A DNA stretch of 64,000 nt from Streptomyces sp. NBC_00557. Lineage in GTDB: Bacteria; Actinomycetota; Actinomycetes; Streptomycetales; Streptomycetaceae. Within the stretch, counting starts at the first letter, position 1. Each line of letters begins with the position of its first letter. This document shows positions 41,825 through 50,786 of the stretch, one piece after another. The position numbers were made by a program, and so were the translations under genes. The notes below the pieces were generated by a model that worked only from the letters and a program-made list of their open reading frames with translations, was not told the origin of the DNA and searched no databases. The stretch covers positions 6,262,001-6,326,000 of the forward strand of contig NZ_CP107796.1 in the NCBI RefSeq assembly GCF_036345995.1, in the 5' to 3' direction.

Positions 41825-43834
41825 ATGACGGCCGAGCTGGTGCGGGGGCAGAACCACCCGCTGTCCCAGGGCCGGCTGACGATCCGGATCTCGGCCGCGA
41901 CGCCGGTCCTGGCCGGAGCCACGCTCAGCGACGAGAACGGCACGGTGCACGGCCCCCCGTGGGTCGCCCACCCCGGCGCCCCCGCTCTGCCCGGCGTCGA
42001 GACGCCCCGGCATGCCGCCGGCGAACACCGGCTGGCCGTCGACCTGGGCGCCCTGCCCGAGGCCGTGCACCGCGTCCACGTCTTCCTCGCCCTGCCCACC
42101 GGGGCCGGGGCACCGCTCCGGTTCGGCGCCGTAGCCGCCCCGCACACCACGGTCGAGACCCCGGACGGCGCCGAACTCGCCTGCTACACCCTCACCGGCC
42201 TCGACAGCGAGACGGCCGTGTTCGCCCTGGAGCTGTACCGCAGACAGGGCGCCTGGAAGGTGCGCGCGGTGGGCCAGGGCTATGCGGCCGGGCTCACGGC
42301 ACTCCTCGCCGACCAGGGCCTGTACGGGGCAGCCGACCTCGCGGCCGCAGCCCACGAGGCGGCGGACCCCGGCGGGTCCGGCGCGTCACCGGCACCGTCC
42401 GCCGTCCCTCCGCCGCGGGAAACGTCACCGCACGAGACGGCAGCCCGCACCGCGCGCGTCACCCCGGCCCCAAGGCCGGACGACACCCGGGCGCCCCGGC
42501 CGCAGGAGACACCCGCGGCCGGCCCGCCACCCTCGCACACCCCGCAGCAGCCGGACTCGGCACCGTCGCACGAGGCACGGAACCCGTACGACGCACCGGC
42601 ATCCGCCGCCCCGCGTGATCCGGGCGCCCGTGTCGACTACACCCACCCCGGCCGCCGCCCGCACGGCGCACCGCCCGCCGAGCCTCAGGCCGCCGGCGAC
42701 ACGCCCGCGCAGCCCGTCGCGGGGGACGCCGTGGGCTGGTCGATGGAGGAGCGGCTCTACAACCAGGTGTGGGGCATGTTCGAGGACCTGGCCCGCACGA
42801 CCGCCGCCTACCGCAGCGCGGTCGACTTCGCCGACTCGCGCCTGGAGAAGGAACTCGACCAGGCCCTGACCGACCCCCGCGACCGGCTCGGAGCCGCGGG
42901 CGACGCCGCGCGGGAGGCAGCCCATGCCCGCCGGACGGAGCTGGTGGACCAGGCACGGGCCGTCCTCGACCGCGACCTCGCCCAGCTCACCGCCGAGTCC
43001 GAGGTGGTCGAGCCCGCTCTTCCGCCCGCCTACGCCCGCTGGGACAACCCCGTCTGGCACGGCTACCGCGTGCCCGCCGAGCCGCCGATGGCGCTGCGCC
43101 TGGGCGACCTCCGTCTGCCCGAGAGCGGGCAGCTGAGCATCCCGCTGCTGGTCAGACTGCCGCTGGAACGCGGCCTGTGGGTCGACAGCGGCCGGACGGC
43201 GGAATGCGACGGCTTCCCCGACTCCGCCCAGCTGCGGCACCTGGCGCTGGAGGCGGCGGTGGCGCTCGCGGCGCGGCTGCTGGCCGTGCATCCGGCGGGG
43301 GACTTCGCCGTACAGGTCATCGACCCGGCAGGCTCAGGTGCTGCGGCGTTCGCCCCGCTGACCCGGACCGGCGTGCTGACCGCGCCTCCCGCGAGTGGCG
43401 CGTCCGGGGTGACGCGGACGCTGGAGCGGCTCACCCGGCGGGTCGACCTGGTGCAGATGGCCGTGCGCGGCGGTGCGCCCGAGTCGTTGCCGGCCGATGT
43501 CGGCACCGCACGTCAGCTGCTGATCGTCAACGACTTCCCGCACGCTTTCGACGACCGGGCGGTGACCCGGCTGCGGTATCTCGCGGACGAGGGACCGGAC
43601 GTCGGCGTCCACCTCCTCCTGGTGGCCGACCGCGAGGACGCCGCCGGCTACGGCCCCCTGCTCGACCCGCTGTGGCGTTCGCTGATGCGGCTCACCCCCT
43701 TGCCCGACGACCACTTCGCCGACCCCTGGGTGGGGCACGCCTGGACCTATGAACCCGCGCTGGTGCCGCCCGGCAGCCAGGTCGTGGACCGGGTTCTCAC
43801 CGAGGTGGCAAGAGCCATGACCAAGCACAGGTAA
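41825..43834 (+). CDS. TerD-like domain fused to a degenerate FtsK-like ATPase module
   Basis: 669 aa. Residues 1-165 resemble a divergent TerD domain (LVRGQNHPLSQGRLTIRISA, AVHRVHVFLALPTG, CYTLTGLDSETAVFALELYR). Residues ~175-300 are a Pro/Ala-rich linker. A helical coiled-coil region (~305-400) precedes a C-terminal module resembling the FtsK/SpoIIIE core: LRLGDLRLPESGQLSIPLLV, VQVIDPAGSGAAAF, RQLLIVNDFPHAFDDRAVTRLRYL (Walker B-like) and VGVHLLLVADRE. No Walker A lysine is visible, so it is probably an inactive ATPase or scaffold. It lies between terD and terC in the same orientation, suggesting a membrane-linked Ter stress complex. Confidence 0.78.
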   Translation: MTAELVRGQNHPLSQGRLTIRISAATPVLAGATLSDENGTVHGPPWVAHPGAPALPGVETPRHAAGEHRLAVDLGALPEAVHRVHVFLALPTGAGAPLRFGAVAAPHTTVETPDGAELACYTLTGLDSETAVFALELYRRQGAWKVRAVGQGYAAGLTALLADQGLYGAADLAAAAHEAADPGGSGASPAPSAVPPPRETSPHETAARTARVTPAPRPDDTRAPRPQETPAAGPPPSHTPQQPDSAPSHEARNPYDAPASAAPRDPGARVDYTHPGRRPHGAPPAEPQAAGDTPAQPVAGDAVGWSMEERLYNQVWGMFEDLARTTAAYRSAVDFADSRLEKELDQALTDPRDRLGAAGDAAREAAHARRTELVDQARAVLDRDLAQLTAESEVVEPALPPAYARWDNPVWHGYRVPAEPPMALRLGDLRLPESGQLSIPLLVRLPLERGLWVDSGRTAECDGFPDSAQLRHLALEAAVALAARLLAVHPAGDFAVQVIDPAGSGAAAFAPLTRTGVLTAPPASGASGVTRTLERLTRRVDLVQMAVRGGAPESLPADVGTARQLLIVNDFPHAFDDRAVTRLRYLADEGPDVGVHLLLVADREDAAGYGPLLDPLWRSLMRLTPLPDDHFADPWVGHAWTYEPALVPPGSQVVDRVLTEVARAMTKHR

Positions 43835-43876
43835 AGGCGTCTGACCTGCGTACTTGATCTTTCTTTTGCTTTTTCC

Positions 43877-43906
43877 TTTACCTTTCCTTGGTGATTGGGG
43901 TACTGT
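43877..43906 (+). promoter_or_regulatory. Probable promoter of the terC leader
   Basis: TTTACC (43877-43882), 18 bp, TACTGT (43901-43906), placing the transcript start a few bases before the riboswitch aptamer at 43915. The region upstream (43855-43890) is unusually T-rich for this genome. Confidence 0.55.
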
Positions 43907-43911
43907 CTTCC

Positions 43912-44052
43912 GTACGGAGGGGAGTACTCCCTGACAGCGGCGCACCCGTCAGTACGGACCGTTTCCGGTCCCGGGGCGCCGGCCCGACGCGGGTGGAAGA
44001 GACCTCCGGCAGCGACGACGCTGACGTGTTTGCCGTGATGTGACGCCGGAGG
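43912..44052 (+). promoter_or_regulatory. yybP-ykoY manganese riboswitch controlling terC
   Basis: The aptamer hallmarks are present: GGAGGGGAGTA at the 5' side of P1 (43916-43926), a CGTCAGTACGGACC arm (43947-43960), a GGTCCCGGGGCGCC arm, and the 3' GGTGGAAGAGACCTCCGG. P1 forms between CGGAGG (43915-43920) and CCTCCG (44003-44008). CCTCCGG (44003-44009) is also exactly complementary to the terC ribosome-binding region CCGGAGG (44046-44052). Mn2+-stabilised P1 would thus free the ribosome binding site. CAGCG-ACGA-CGCTG (44010-44023) forms a small hairpin between them. Confidence 0.85.
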
Positions 44053-44056
44053 TGCT

Positions 44057-45058
44057 GTGGATATCTCGCTGACCGTGTGGGTCCTGACCATCGGGGGCCT
44101 CGCCGCCCTGATCGCGGTCGATTTCCTCATCGGGCGCAAGCCTCATGAGGTGTCGATCAAGGAAGCCGGGATCTGGACCGTCGTCTGGATCACGCTGGCC
44201 GGAGTCTTCGGCCTCGGTCTCCTCGTCTTCGGCGGCGGGCGGCCCGCCGGTGAGTTCTTCGCCGGATTCATCACCGAGAAGTCGCTGAGCGTCGACAACC
44301 TCTTCGTCTTCGTCCTGATCATGGCGAAGTTCGCCGTGCCTGCCCGGTACCAGCAGCGCGTCCTGCTCGTCGGCGTGCTCATAGCCCTGATGCTGAGGGC
44401 CGTCTTCATCGCCGCGGGGGCCGCGATCCTCGCCGGCTTCTCGTGGGTGTTCTTCCTCTTCGGCGTGTTCCTGATCTGGACCGCCTGGAAGCTCATCCAG
44501 GAGGCCCGCGCCGGCAAGGAGGACGAGGAGTACGAGGAGAACAGGCTGCTGAAGGCCGCGGAGCGCAGGTTCGGCGTGACCGACCGGTACCACGGCACCA
44601 AGTTGTGGATCCGGCAGAACGGCAAGCGGGTCATGACCCCGATGCTGGTCGTGATGCTCGCCATCGGCACCACGGACGTCCTGTTCGCCCTGGACTCCAT
44701 CCCCGCGATCTTCGGCCTGACCCAGGACCCGTACATCGTCTTCACCGCCAACGCCTTCGCCCTGATGGGCCTGCGGCAGCTGTACTTCCTCATCGGCGGC
44801 CTGCTCGAGAAGCTGGTTCACCTCTCGTACGGCCTCTCGGTCATCCTCGGCTTCATCGGCGTCAAACTGGTGCTCCACGCGCTGCACGAGTCCGGCGTCC
44901 ATGTCCCGCAGATCAGCATCCCGGTCTCGCTCGGCGTGATCTGCGCGGTCCTGGTCGTCACGACCGTCACCAGCCTGACAGCCGGCAGGAGGCAGGCGGC
45001 CGTCGAGGCGGCACGCAGCGAAGACGAAACCACCGCCAAGGACAGCGTCGACGCCTGA
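44057..45058 (+). CDS. terC: TerC family integral membrane protein (manganese-linked)
   Basis: 333 aa with about nine hydrophobic helices. Signatures are TEKSLSVDNLFVFVLIMAKFAVP, VMTPMLVVMLAIGTTDVLFALDSIPAIFGLTQDPYIVFTANAFALMGLRQLYFLI and LEKLVHLSYGLSVILGFIGVKL; the paired acidic motifs (VDNLFVF, ALDSIPA) are the proposed metal site. Members export Mn2+ or load metal onto secreted enzymes. GTG 44057 lies 5 nt after GGAGG. The leader is a yybP-ykoY riboswitch, directly supporting a Mn2+ role. A ChaA-type antiporter follows 44 bp downstream. Confidence 0.95.
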   Translation: MDISLTVWVLTIGGLAALIAVDFLIGRKPHEVSIKEAGIWTVVWITLAGVFGLGLLVFGGGRPAGEFFAGFITEKSLSVDNLFVFVLIMAKFAVPARYQQRVLLVGVLIALMLRAVFIAAGAAILAGFSWVFFLFGVFLIWTAWKLIQEARAGKEDEEYEENRLLKAAERRFGVTDRYHGTKLWIRQNGKRVMTPMLVVMLAIGTTDVLFALDSIPAIFGLTQDPYIVFTANAFALMGLRQLYFLIGGLLEKLVHLSYGLSVILGFIGVKLVLHALHESGVHVPQISIPVSLGVICAVLVVTTVTSLTAGRRQAAVEAARSEDETTAKDSVDA

Positions 45059-45102
45059 TCGACGGACATGCGAAGCCTGTACGTCTCTGCGACCATCGCC
45101 GC

Positions 45103-46203
45103 ATGATCACCCGGCTCCGGTCGCTCACCCCGCCATGGACGAGCCTCGTGCCCGTCCTCGCGGTCGTCCTCCTGGCGCTCACCTGGGGCCGTGCCCTGCC
45201 GGGTGCGATGATCGCCCTGGTGATCCTCGTACTGGCCGGCTCCGTACTGGCAGCCGTCCACCACGCCGAGGTCGTCGCCCACCGCGTCGGTGAGCCGTTC
45301 GGCTCCCTGGTGCTCGCCATCGCCGTCACGGTCATCGAGGTGGCGCTGATCGTCACCCTGATGGCCGACGGCGGCGCCAAGAGTTCCACGCTGGCCAGGG
45401 ACACCGTCTTCGCCGCCGTCATGATCACCTGCAACGGCGTCGTCGGGCTCTGTCTGCTCGTCGCCTCGCTGCGGCACCGCATCGCGGTCTTCAACGCGGA
45501 GGGCACCGGCGCCGCCCTGGCCACCGTGGCGACACTCGCCACCCTCAGCCTGGTGCTGCCGACCTTCACCACCAGCAAGCCCGGGCCCGAGTTCTCCTCC
45601 CTGCAGCTGACCTTCGCCGCGCTGTCCTCATTGATCCTCTATGGACTGTTCGTGGCCACGCAGACCGTGCGCCACCGCGACTACTTCCTGCCGATCACCC
45701 GGCAGGGCGAGGTCATCACCGCCGAAGAGCACGCCACACCGCCGTCCGCGCGCACCGCCCGGATCAGCCTCGGACTGCTCGCCCTGGCCCTGATCGGCGT
45801 GGTCGGGCTGGCCAAGGGCGTGTCGCCCGCCATCGAGTCGGGCGTGGCGGCGGCCGGCCTGCACCAAGCCGTCGTCGGTGTGATCATCGCGCTGCTCGTG
45901 CTGCTGCCGGAGACGATCGCCGCGTTGCGCTCGGCGCGCCGGGACCGGGTGCAGACCAGCCTCAACCTCGCGCTCGGCTCTGCCATGGCCAGCATCGGCC
46001 TGACCATTCCGTCCGTCGCCCTCGCCTCCGTCTGGCTGTCCGGACCGCTCGTGCTCGGCCTCAGCCCGACACACATGCTGCTGCTCGCGCTGACCGTGGT
46101 GGTCAGTTCCCTGACGGTGGTGCCGGGACGGGCGACGCCGCTGCAAGGCGGAGTCCATCTGGTGGTGTTCGCGGCGTATCTGGAACTGGCGATCAACCCC
46201 TAG
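45103..46203 (+). CDS. ChaA-type Ca2+(Na+/K+)/H+ antiporter
   Basis: 366 aa with about eleven transmembrane helices. The two CaCA alpha-repeats are visible as GEPFGSLVLAIAVTVIEVALIVTLM and GVIIALLVLLPETIAALRSARR, each carrying the ion-binding glutamate (VTVIEVAL, LLPETIA); SLNLALGSAMASIGLTIPSVA is typical of ChaA. It exports cations in exchange for protons. ATG 45103 follows the terC stop by 44 bp, so both could be controlled from the riboswitch promoter, making a metal and pH homeostasis operon. Confidence 0.9.
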   Translation: MITRLRSLTPPWTSLVPVLAVVLLALTWGRALPGAMIALVILVLAGSVLAAVHHAEVVAHRVGEPFGSLVLAIAVTVIEVALIVTLMADGGAKSSTLARDTVFAAVMITCNGVVGLCLLVASLRHRIAVFNAEGTGAALATVATLATLSLVLPTFTTSKPGPEFSSLQLTFAALSSLILYGLFVATQTVRHRDYFLPITRQGEVITAEEHATPPSARTARISLGLLALALIGVVGLAKGVSPAIESGVAAAGLHQAVVGVIIALLVLLPETIAALRSARRDRVQTSLNLALGSAMASIGLTIPSVALASVWLSGPLVLGLSPTHMLLLALTVVVSSLTVVPGRATPLQGGVHLVVFAAYLELAINP

Positions 46204-46268
46204 CCGGTCGGTCGGGTCAATCCGGCGGCAGGGTCAGCCCCCTCGGCCGGCTCAGGCCCTCGGCCCGG

Positions 46269-47573
46269 TCAGCCCGTCGCCGGCTCCACCGCCGCGACGG
46301 GCACCGGCCGCGTCTCCGGGAGCAGCGCGAAGCACACCAGGCTGACCAGCGCGATGCCCGTCAGATACGCGCCCACGGCCCAGGGCACCCGCCCGCTCTG
46401 CCCGGCGAGCGCCGTGGCCACGATCGGGGTGAGCGCGCCGCCGAGGACCCCGCCGAGGTTGTAGCCCACCGCGGCGCCCGTGCAGCGCACCCGTGTCTCG
46501 TACAGTTCCGGCAGGTAGGCGGCGACGACCGCGAACATGGTGACGAAGGCGAGCAGCGCGCCGAGGATGCCGAGGAACATCAGCAGCGGCCGGCCGGTGG
46601 CGAGCAGCGACACCATCGGCAGCATCCACAGGACGCAGGCCGCGCACCCCATGAGACACAACGGCCGGCGTCCGTAACGGTCGCCGAGCACCGCCACCAG
46701 AGGCGTGAGGGCGCCCTTCACGGCCACCGCCGCCATGACACAGGTCAGCATCACGGTGCGGCTCACCCCGAGCCGCTCCGTCGCGTACGCCAGCGACCAG
46801 GTCGTCACCGTGTAGAAGACCGCGTATCCGACGGCCAGCGCGCCGGCCGTCAGCAGGACGAGCCGCCCGTGGTGCCGTACGACCTCCACCAGCGGCACGC
46901 GCGCGTGGTCGTCGATCTCCAGGAACCGCGGGCTCTCGGCGAGCGACGAGCGCAGCCACAGTCCGGCGAGCGCCAGCGCGCCGGCCGCCCAGAACGGCAC
47001 CCGCCATCCCCACCGCGCGAACTCCGCGTCGGACAGCGCCGCCGACAGGGCGAGCATCATGCCGTTGGCCAGCAGGAAACCGAACGCCGGCCCCACCTGA
47101 GGGAAGCTCGACCACAGCGCGCGGCGCGCGGCAGGCGCGTGCTCGACGGTCAGCAGCACCGCACCGCCCCACTCCCCGCCGAGCCCGAGCCCCTGCAGGA
47201 AGCGCAGGACGAGCAGCAGCAGGGGCGCCGCGACGCCGATCGTGCCGTACGCCGGCAGGCAGCCCACCGCGACCGTGGAGGCACCCGTGAGGAGCAGCGA
47301 GGCGACCAGCACCGGCCGCCGTCCGCGCCGGTCGCCGAGATGCCCGAACAGCACCGAGCCCAGAGGCCGGGCCACGAACCCCGCTCCGAACGTCCCGAAC
47401 GCCGCCAGCGTCCCCGCCGACGGTGAGAACGCCGGGAAGAACAGTGGCCCCAGGACCAGGGCAGCGGCCGTGCCGTAGACGAAGAAGTCGTAGAACTCGA
47501 TCGCGGTGCCCGCCAGGGAGGCGGCGGCCAGTCTCGGCATCGAAGGGGTGCTGACGGCGCGTACAGGCTGCAT
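46269..47573 (-). CDS. MHS family MFS metabolite:H+ symporter
   Basis: 434 aa with twelve predicted helices. GTAIEFYDFFVYGTAAALV, the loop GHLGDRRGRRPVLV and LRFLQGLGLGGEWGGAVLL are diagnostic of the metabolite:H+ symporter family (ShiA, ProP, KgtP). It is divergent from aroQ (type II dehydroquinase) with 176 bp between the starts. This makes uptake of shikimate or another hydroaromatic acid plausible, but the substrate is not determined by sequence. ATG 47573 is the natural start (MQPVRAVSTPSMPR). Confidence 0.9.
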   Translation of the reverse strand: MQPVRAVSTPSMPRLAAASLAGTAIEFYDFFVYGTAAALVLGPLFFPAFSPSAGTLAAFGTFGAGFVARPLGSVLFGHLGDRRGRRPVLVASLLLTGASTVAVGCLPAYGTIGVAAPLLLLVLRFLQGLGLGGEWGGAVLLTVEHAPAARRALWSSFPQVGPAFGFLLANGMMLALSAALSDAEFARWGWRVPFWAAGALALAGLWLRSSLAESPRFLEIDDHARVPLVEVVRHHGRLVLLTAGALAVGYAVFYTVTTWSLAYATERLGVSRTVMLTCVMAAVAVKGALTPLVAVLGDRYGRRPLCLMGCAACVLWMLPMVSLLATGRPLLMFLGILGALLAFVTMFAVVAAYLPELYETRVRCTGAAVGYNLGGVLGGALTPIVATALAGQSGRVPWAVGAYLTGIALVSLVCFALLPETRPVPVAAVEPATG

Positions 47574-47749
47574 GCCGCGTCAACCAGCCGACGTGATCAA
47601 CGGTTACGGGGCGCGTGGAGGCGATCGGGCGACCACGGCGTACGCCGAGGCCACCGGCGCACACGGCCCGCCGTGCGCTGCGGCCGCCGTGATAGACCGG
47701 TGCGAGCAGGCGGTCGTCGGCGTACCGCCCCGAACGGACCGGAGGAACC

Positions 47750-48223
47750 GTGCCCCGCACCCTGGCCAACGCCCCGATCATGATCCTGAACGGGCCCAAC
47801 CTGAACCTGCTCGGCCAGCGTCAGCCCGAGATCTACGGCAAGGACACGCTGGCCGACGTGGAGGCGCTGTGCGCCAAGGCGGCGGCAGCGCACGGCGGCA
47901 CGGTGGACTTCCGGCAGTCCAACCACGAGGGCGAGCTGGTCGACTGGATCCACGAGGCGCGCCTGAACCACTGCGGGATCGTCATCAACCCCGGCGCCTA
48001 CTCCCACACGTCGGTCGCGATTCTGGACGCGCTCAACACCTGCGACGGCATGCCCGTGCTGGAGGTGCACATCTCCAACATCCACCAGCGCGAATCGTTC
48101 CGGCACCACTCCTACGTCTCGCTGCGCGCCGACGGCGTGATCGCCGGATGCGGCGTGCAGGGCTATGTGTTCGGCGTGGAGCGCGTGGCCGCCCTGGCGG
48201 GCGGGGCGCGGACCGAGGCGTAG
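47750..48223 (+). CDS. aroQ: Type II 3-dehydroquinate dehydratase
   Basis: 157 aa. It interconverts 3-dehydroquinate and 3-dehydroshikimate as a dodecamer. [18 protein letters not shown] carries the catalytic tyrosine and the flexible lid arginine, [16 protein letters not shown] and [17 protein letters not shown] the substrate-binding asparagine, and [19 protein letters not shown] the catalytic histidine and IHxRE motif. GTG 47750 has GGAGGA five bases upstream. It is monocistronic and away from other aro genes, beside a possible shikimate transporter, so a quinate/shikimate catabolic role is possible besides biosynthesis. Confidence 0.96.
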   Translation: MPRTLANAPIMILNGPNLNLLGQRQPEIYGKDTLADVEALCAKAAAAHGGTVDFRQSNHEGELVDWIHEARLNHCGIVINPGAYSHTSVAILDALNTCDGMPVLEVHISNIHQRESFRHHSYVSLRADGVIAGCGVQGYVFGVERVAALAGGARTEA

Positions 48224-48247
48224 CCACCGGCGCGGGCGGCCGGCCGG

Positions 48248-49006
48248 CTAGAGCCGACCCGCCTCCACGATCCGCCGCAGGAAGCGCCGTGTGCGCTCCT
48301 GCTGCGGGTCGCCGAAGACCTGCTCCGCGGTGCCGCGCTCCAGGACGACGCCACCGTCCAGAAAGCACACCTGGTCGGCGACGTCCCGCGCGAAGCCCAT
48401 CTCGTGCGTCGCCAGCACCATGGTCATGCCCTCGTCCTTCAGGCCCCGGATCACCTCCAGCACCTCGCCCACGAGTTCGGGATCGAGCGCGGCCGTGATC
48501 TCGTCCAGCAGCAACAGCCGGGGCCGCACGGCAAGCGCCCGGACGATTGCCACCCGCTGCTGCTGACCGCCGCTGAGCCGGTCCGGGTAGGCCTCCGCCT
48601 TGCCGCCGAGTCCGAGGCGCTCCAGCAGCTCCCTGGCGCGTTCCTCGGCCTCCTCGCGGGTGACGCCGTGCACCCGGCGCGGCGCCAGCGTGATGTTGTC
48701 CAGCACCGTCATGTGCGGGAAGAGGTTGTACGCCTGGAACACCACGCCGATCCGGCGCCGCACCGCGTCCGGGTCGGCACGGGGATCGGTGATCTCCTCG
48801 CCGTCCAGCCAGATCGCGCCGTCGTCGATCTCCTCCAGCAGGTTGGCGCACCGCAGCAGCGTGGACTTGCCCGATCCGGAGGCGCCGATCAGCGCGGTGA
48901 CCGTGTGCGGGGCGACCTCCAGATCGACGTCCCGCAGCACGAGCGAGGCGCCGAAGGTCTTGCGGACGGACTCCATGCGCAGCACGGGCGCGTCTGTGCC
49001 GCTCAC
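48248..49006 (-). CDS. Polar amino acid ABC transporter ATP-binding protein
   Basis: 252 aa. Walker [13 protein letters not shown]-loop VFQAYNLFPHMTVLDN, signature LSGGQQQRVAIVRAL and Walker B LLLLDEITAALDPELV followed by the H-loop VLATHEMGFAR are all intact. It is most similar to GlnQ/ArtP-type polar amino acid importers. GTG 49006 overlaps the TGA of the permease gene by four bases. It is the last gene of a three-gene operon (binding protein, permease, ATPase) and is convergent with aroQ 24 bp away. Confidence 0.95.
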   Translation of the reverse strand: MSGTDAPVLRMESVRKTFGASLVLRDVDLEVAPHTVTALIGASGSGKSTLLRCANLLEEIDDGAIWLDGEEITDPRADPDAVRRRIGVVFQAYNLFPHMTVLDNITLAPRRVHGVTREEAEERARELLERLGLGGKAEAYPDRLSGGQQQRVAIVRALAVRPRLLLLDEITAALDPELVGEVLEVIRGLKDEGMTMVLATHEMGFARDVADQVCFLDGGVVLERGTAEQVFGDPQQERTRRFLRRIVEAGRL

Positions 49007-49905
49007 AGTGCTCCTCCCTGGGCCCGCCGCCGGTCCGTCCGGGCCGTCACCCAGTCCGTGAAGCGGGTCATCGGAACGGTCAGCGCCACGAAGACCAGGC
49101 CCGCGACGATGTACGGGGTGTAGTTCAGGCTGCGCTGGGTGATGATGTCGGCCGCCCGTACGGCGTCGACCGCGCCGCCGATCGACACGAGCCCGGTGTC
49201 CTTCTGCAGCGACACGAGGTCGTTGAGCAGCGGCGGCACCTGGCGGCGTACGGCCTGGGGGAGCACCACGTACCGCAGCGCCTGGCGGCTGGTCAGGCCC
49301 AGCGAGCGGGCCGCGGCGCGCTGCGAGGGGTGCACGGACTCGATGCCGGCGCGGAACACCTCGGCGACGTACGCGGAGTAGGTCAGCGTCAGTGCCGTAC
49401 CGCCCAGCAGCACGGGATCGACGGTCACGCCCTGCAGACGCAGGGCGGGCACGCCGAAGACCACGATCATGAGATTGATGATCAGCGGCAGACCGCGGAA
49501 GAAGTCCGTGTACGCGGCCGCCAGCACGCGCAGGGGGAAGAACACGGGCCCGGGCAGGGTGCGCGCGACGGCGATCAGCATGCCGAGGACGAGCACCAGC
49601 ACGCCGCAGACCAGCAGCAACCGGACGTTGAGCCACAGCCCTTCGAGAACTTTGGGGAAGGCCTCGCGCGCGTAGTGGCCGTCGAAGAAGGTCTCCCTGG
49701 TGCGCGGCCAGCCGGGAGCGCTGACGACGACCAGACTCAGCACGGCGCCGGTGACCAGGGTGGACAGGGCGGCGATCGCCGTGGCACGGCGGGCACGCGC
49801 GCGTTTGTGCCGCTCGCGTGCCAGTCGCCGTTCGGACGGGACGTATCCGTCGCCCAGGTCGTCCTTGCCGAAGTCCTTCCCGGACTCCTCCTCGACGACG
49901 GTCAC
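49003..49905 (-). CDS. Polar amino acid ABC transporter permease
   Basis: 300 aa. A charged cytoplasmic N-terminus (~60 residues) precedes five to six helices. RGLPLIINLMIVVFGVPAL, EVFRAGIESVHPSQRAAARSLGLTSRQALRYVVLPQA (the EAA loop contacting the ATPase) and LNDLVSLQKDTGLVSIGG are typical of HisM/GlnP permeases. GTG 49905 overlaps the binding-protein stop by four bases (GTGA). Only one permease gene is present, so it probably acts as a homodimer. Confidence 0.94.
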   Translation of the reverse strand: MTVVEEESGKDFGKDDLGDGYVPSERRLARERHKRARARRATAIAALSTLVTGAVLSLVVVSAPGWPRTRETFFDGHYAREAFPKVLEGLWLNVRLLLVCGVLVLVLGMLIAVARTLPGPVFFPLRVLAAAYTDFFRGLPLIINLMIVVFGVPALRLQGVTVDPVLLGGTALTLTYSAYVAEVFRAGIESVHPSQRAAARSLGLTSRQALRYVVLPQAVRRQVPPLLNDLVSLQKDTGLVSIGGAVDAVRAADIITQRSLNYTPYIVAGLVFVALTVPMTRFTDWVTARTDRRRAQGGAL

Positions 49906-50786
49906 TTGAGCACCGGAGCGTCGACGGCGTCGGACAGCCACTGCTTCTCCAGCTTCGCCAGCGTGCCGTCCTTGCGCAGGGCGTCCACGGCCGCCGTCAC
50001 GCACGGCGTGAGGCCGCTGCCCTTGTCGAGGACGAGCCCGAACTGCTCGGGCGCGCCGCCCTGGTTCTCGAACTGGCCGACGACCTTAGCGTCGGTCACC
50101 TGGGCGGAGGTGATGTAGAAGGCGGTCGGCAGATCGGTGACGATCGCGTCCACCTGGCCGTTCTTGAGCGCGGAGACGGCCTCGTCGTTCTTGGAGTAGG
50201 CGGCCGCCTGCTGCGACGGCTTCACCACGTCGCTGATGTAGCCGAGGCTCGTGGTGCCCACCTGGGCGCCCAGCTTCAGGCCCTTGAGGTCCGCGATCCT
50301 CGTCGCCCTGGCCGCCTTGCCGTCCTTCAGCGCGATGACGGCCTGGCGCACGTCGTAGTAGCCGGAGGAGAAGTCGACGGCCTTCTTGCGCTCGGCGCTG
50401 ATCGACACCTGGTTGATGTCGAAGTCGAAGGTCTTCTCGCCGGGAGCGAAGGCCTTGTTGAACGGCACGCTCTGCCAGACGACGGCGCTCTTGCCGTACC
50501 CCAGTCGCCCGGCCACCGCGTAGGCGACCGCCGACTCGAAGCCCTTGCCGTTCGCGGGCTTGTCGTCCTGGAACCAGGGCTCGTACGCCGGCTCGTCCGT
50601 CGCGATCGTCAGCTTCCCGGACGTCTTGGTGGCCTGCTTGCCCTTGGCGCAGCTCTGCGAGGCCGAGCCGGACGGGGTTGCCGACCCCTTGTCCTCGGGC
50701 TGCGGAGCGCAGCCAATGGCGGTGGCGAGGAGGGCTACGGTGGCGGCGGCTGCCGCGCGGCGCAGGGCGCGAGGAGCGGGATGCAT
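49902..50786 (-). CDS. Amino-acid ABC transporter substrate-binding lipoprotein
   Basis: 294 aa. The signal peptide ends in a lipobox (LLATAIGCAP), so Cys-26 is lipidated and the protein is anchored outside the membrane. The mature part is a SBP_bac_3 domain: LTIATDEPAYEPWFQDD, KGFESAVAYAVAGRLG, TFDFDINQVSISAERKKAVDFS and LKGLKLGAQVGTTSLGYI. Typical ligands are polar or acidic amino acids. It is the first gene of the operon with permease and ATPase, ATG 50786. A 279-bp gap upstream presumably carries the promoter. Confidence 0.93.
   Translation of the reverse strand: MHPAPRALRRAAAAATVALLATAIGCAPQPEDKGSATPSGSASQSCAKGKQATKTSGKLTIATDEPAYEPWFQDDKPANGKGFESAVAYAVAGRLGYGKSAVVWQSVPFNKAFAPGEKTFDFDINQVSISAERKKAVDFSSGYYDVRQAVIALKDGKAARATRIADLKGLKLGAQVGTTSLGYISDVVKPSQQAAAYSKNDEAVSALKNGQVDAIVTDLPTAFYITSAQVTDAKVVGQFENQGGAPEQFGLVLDKGSGLTPCVTAAVDALRKDGTLAKLEKQWLSDAVDAPVLK

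Noticed and set aside
43829..43882. GGTAAAGG/CCTTTACC as a terminator between the TerD fusion gene and terC
   Set aside because: An 8-bp stem with a 37-nt loop that includes a stop codon is unconvincing; the T-rich stretch is more likely promoter-associated.
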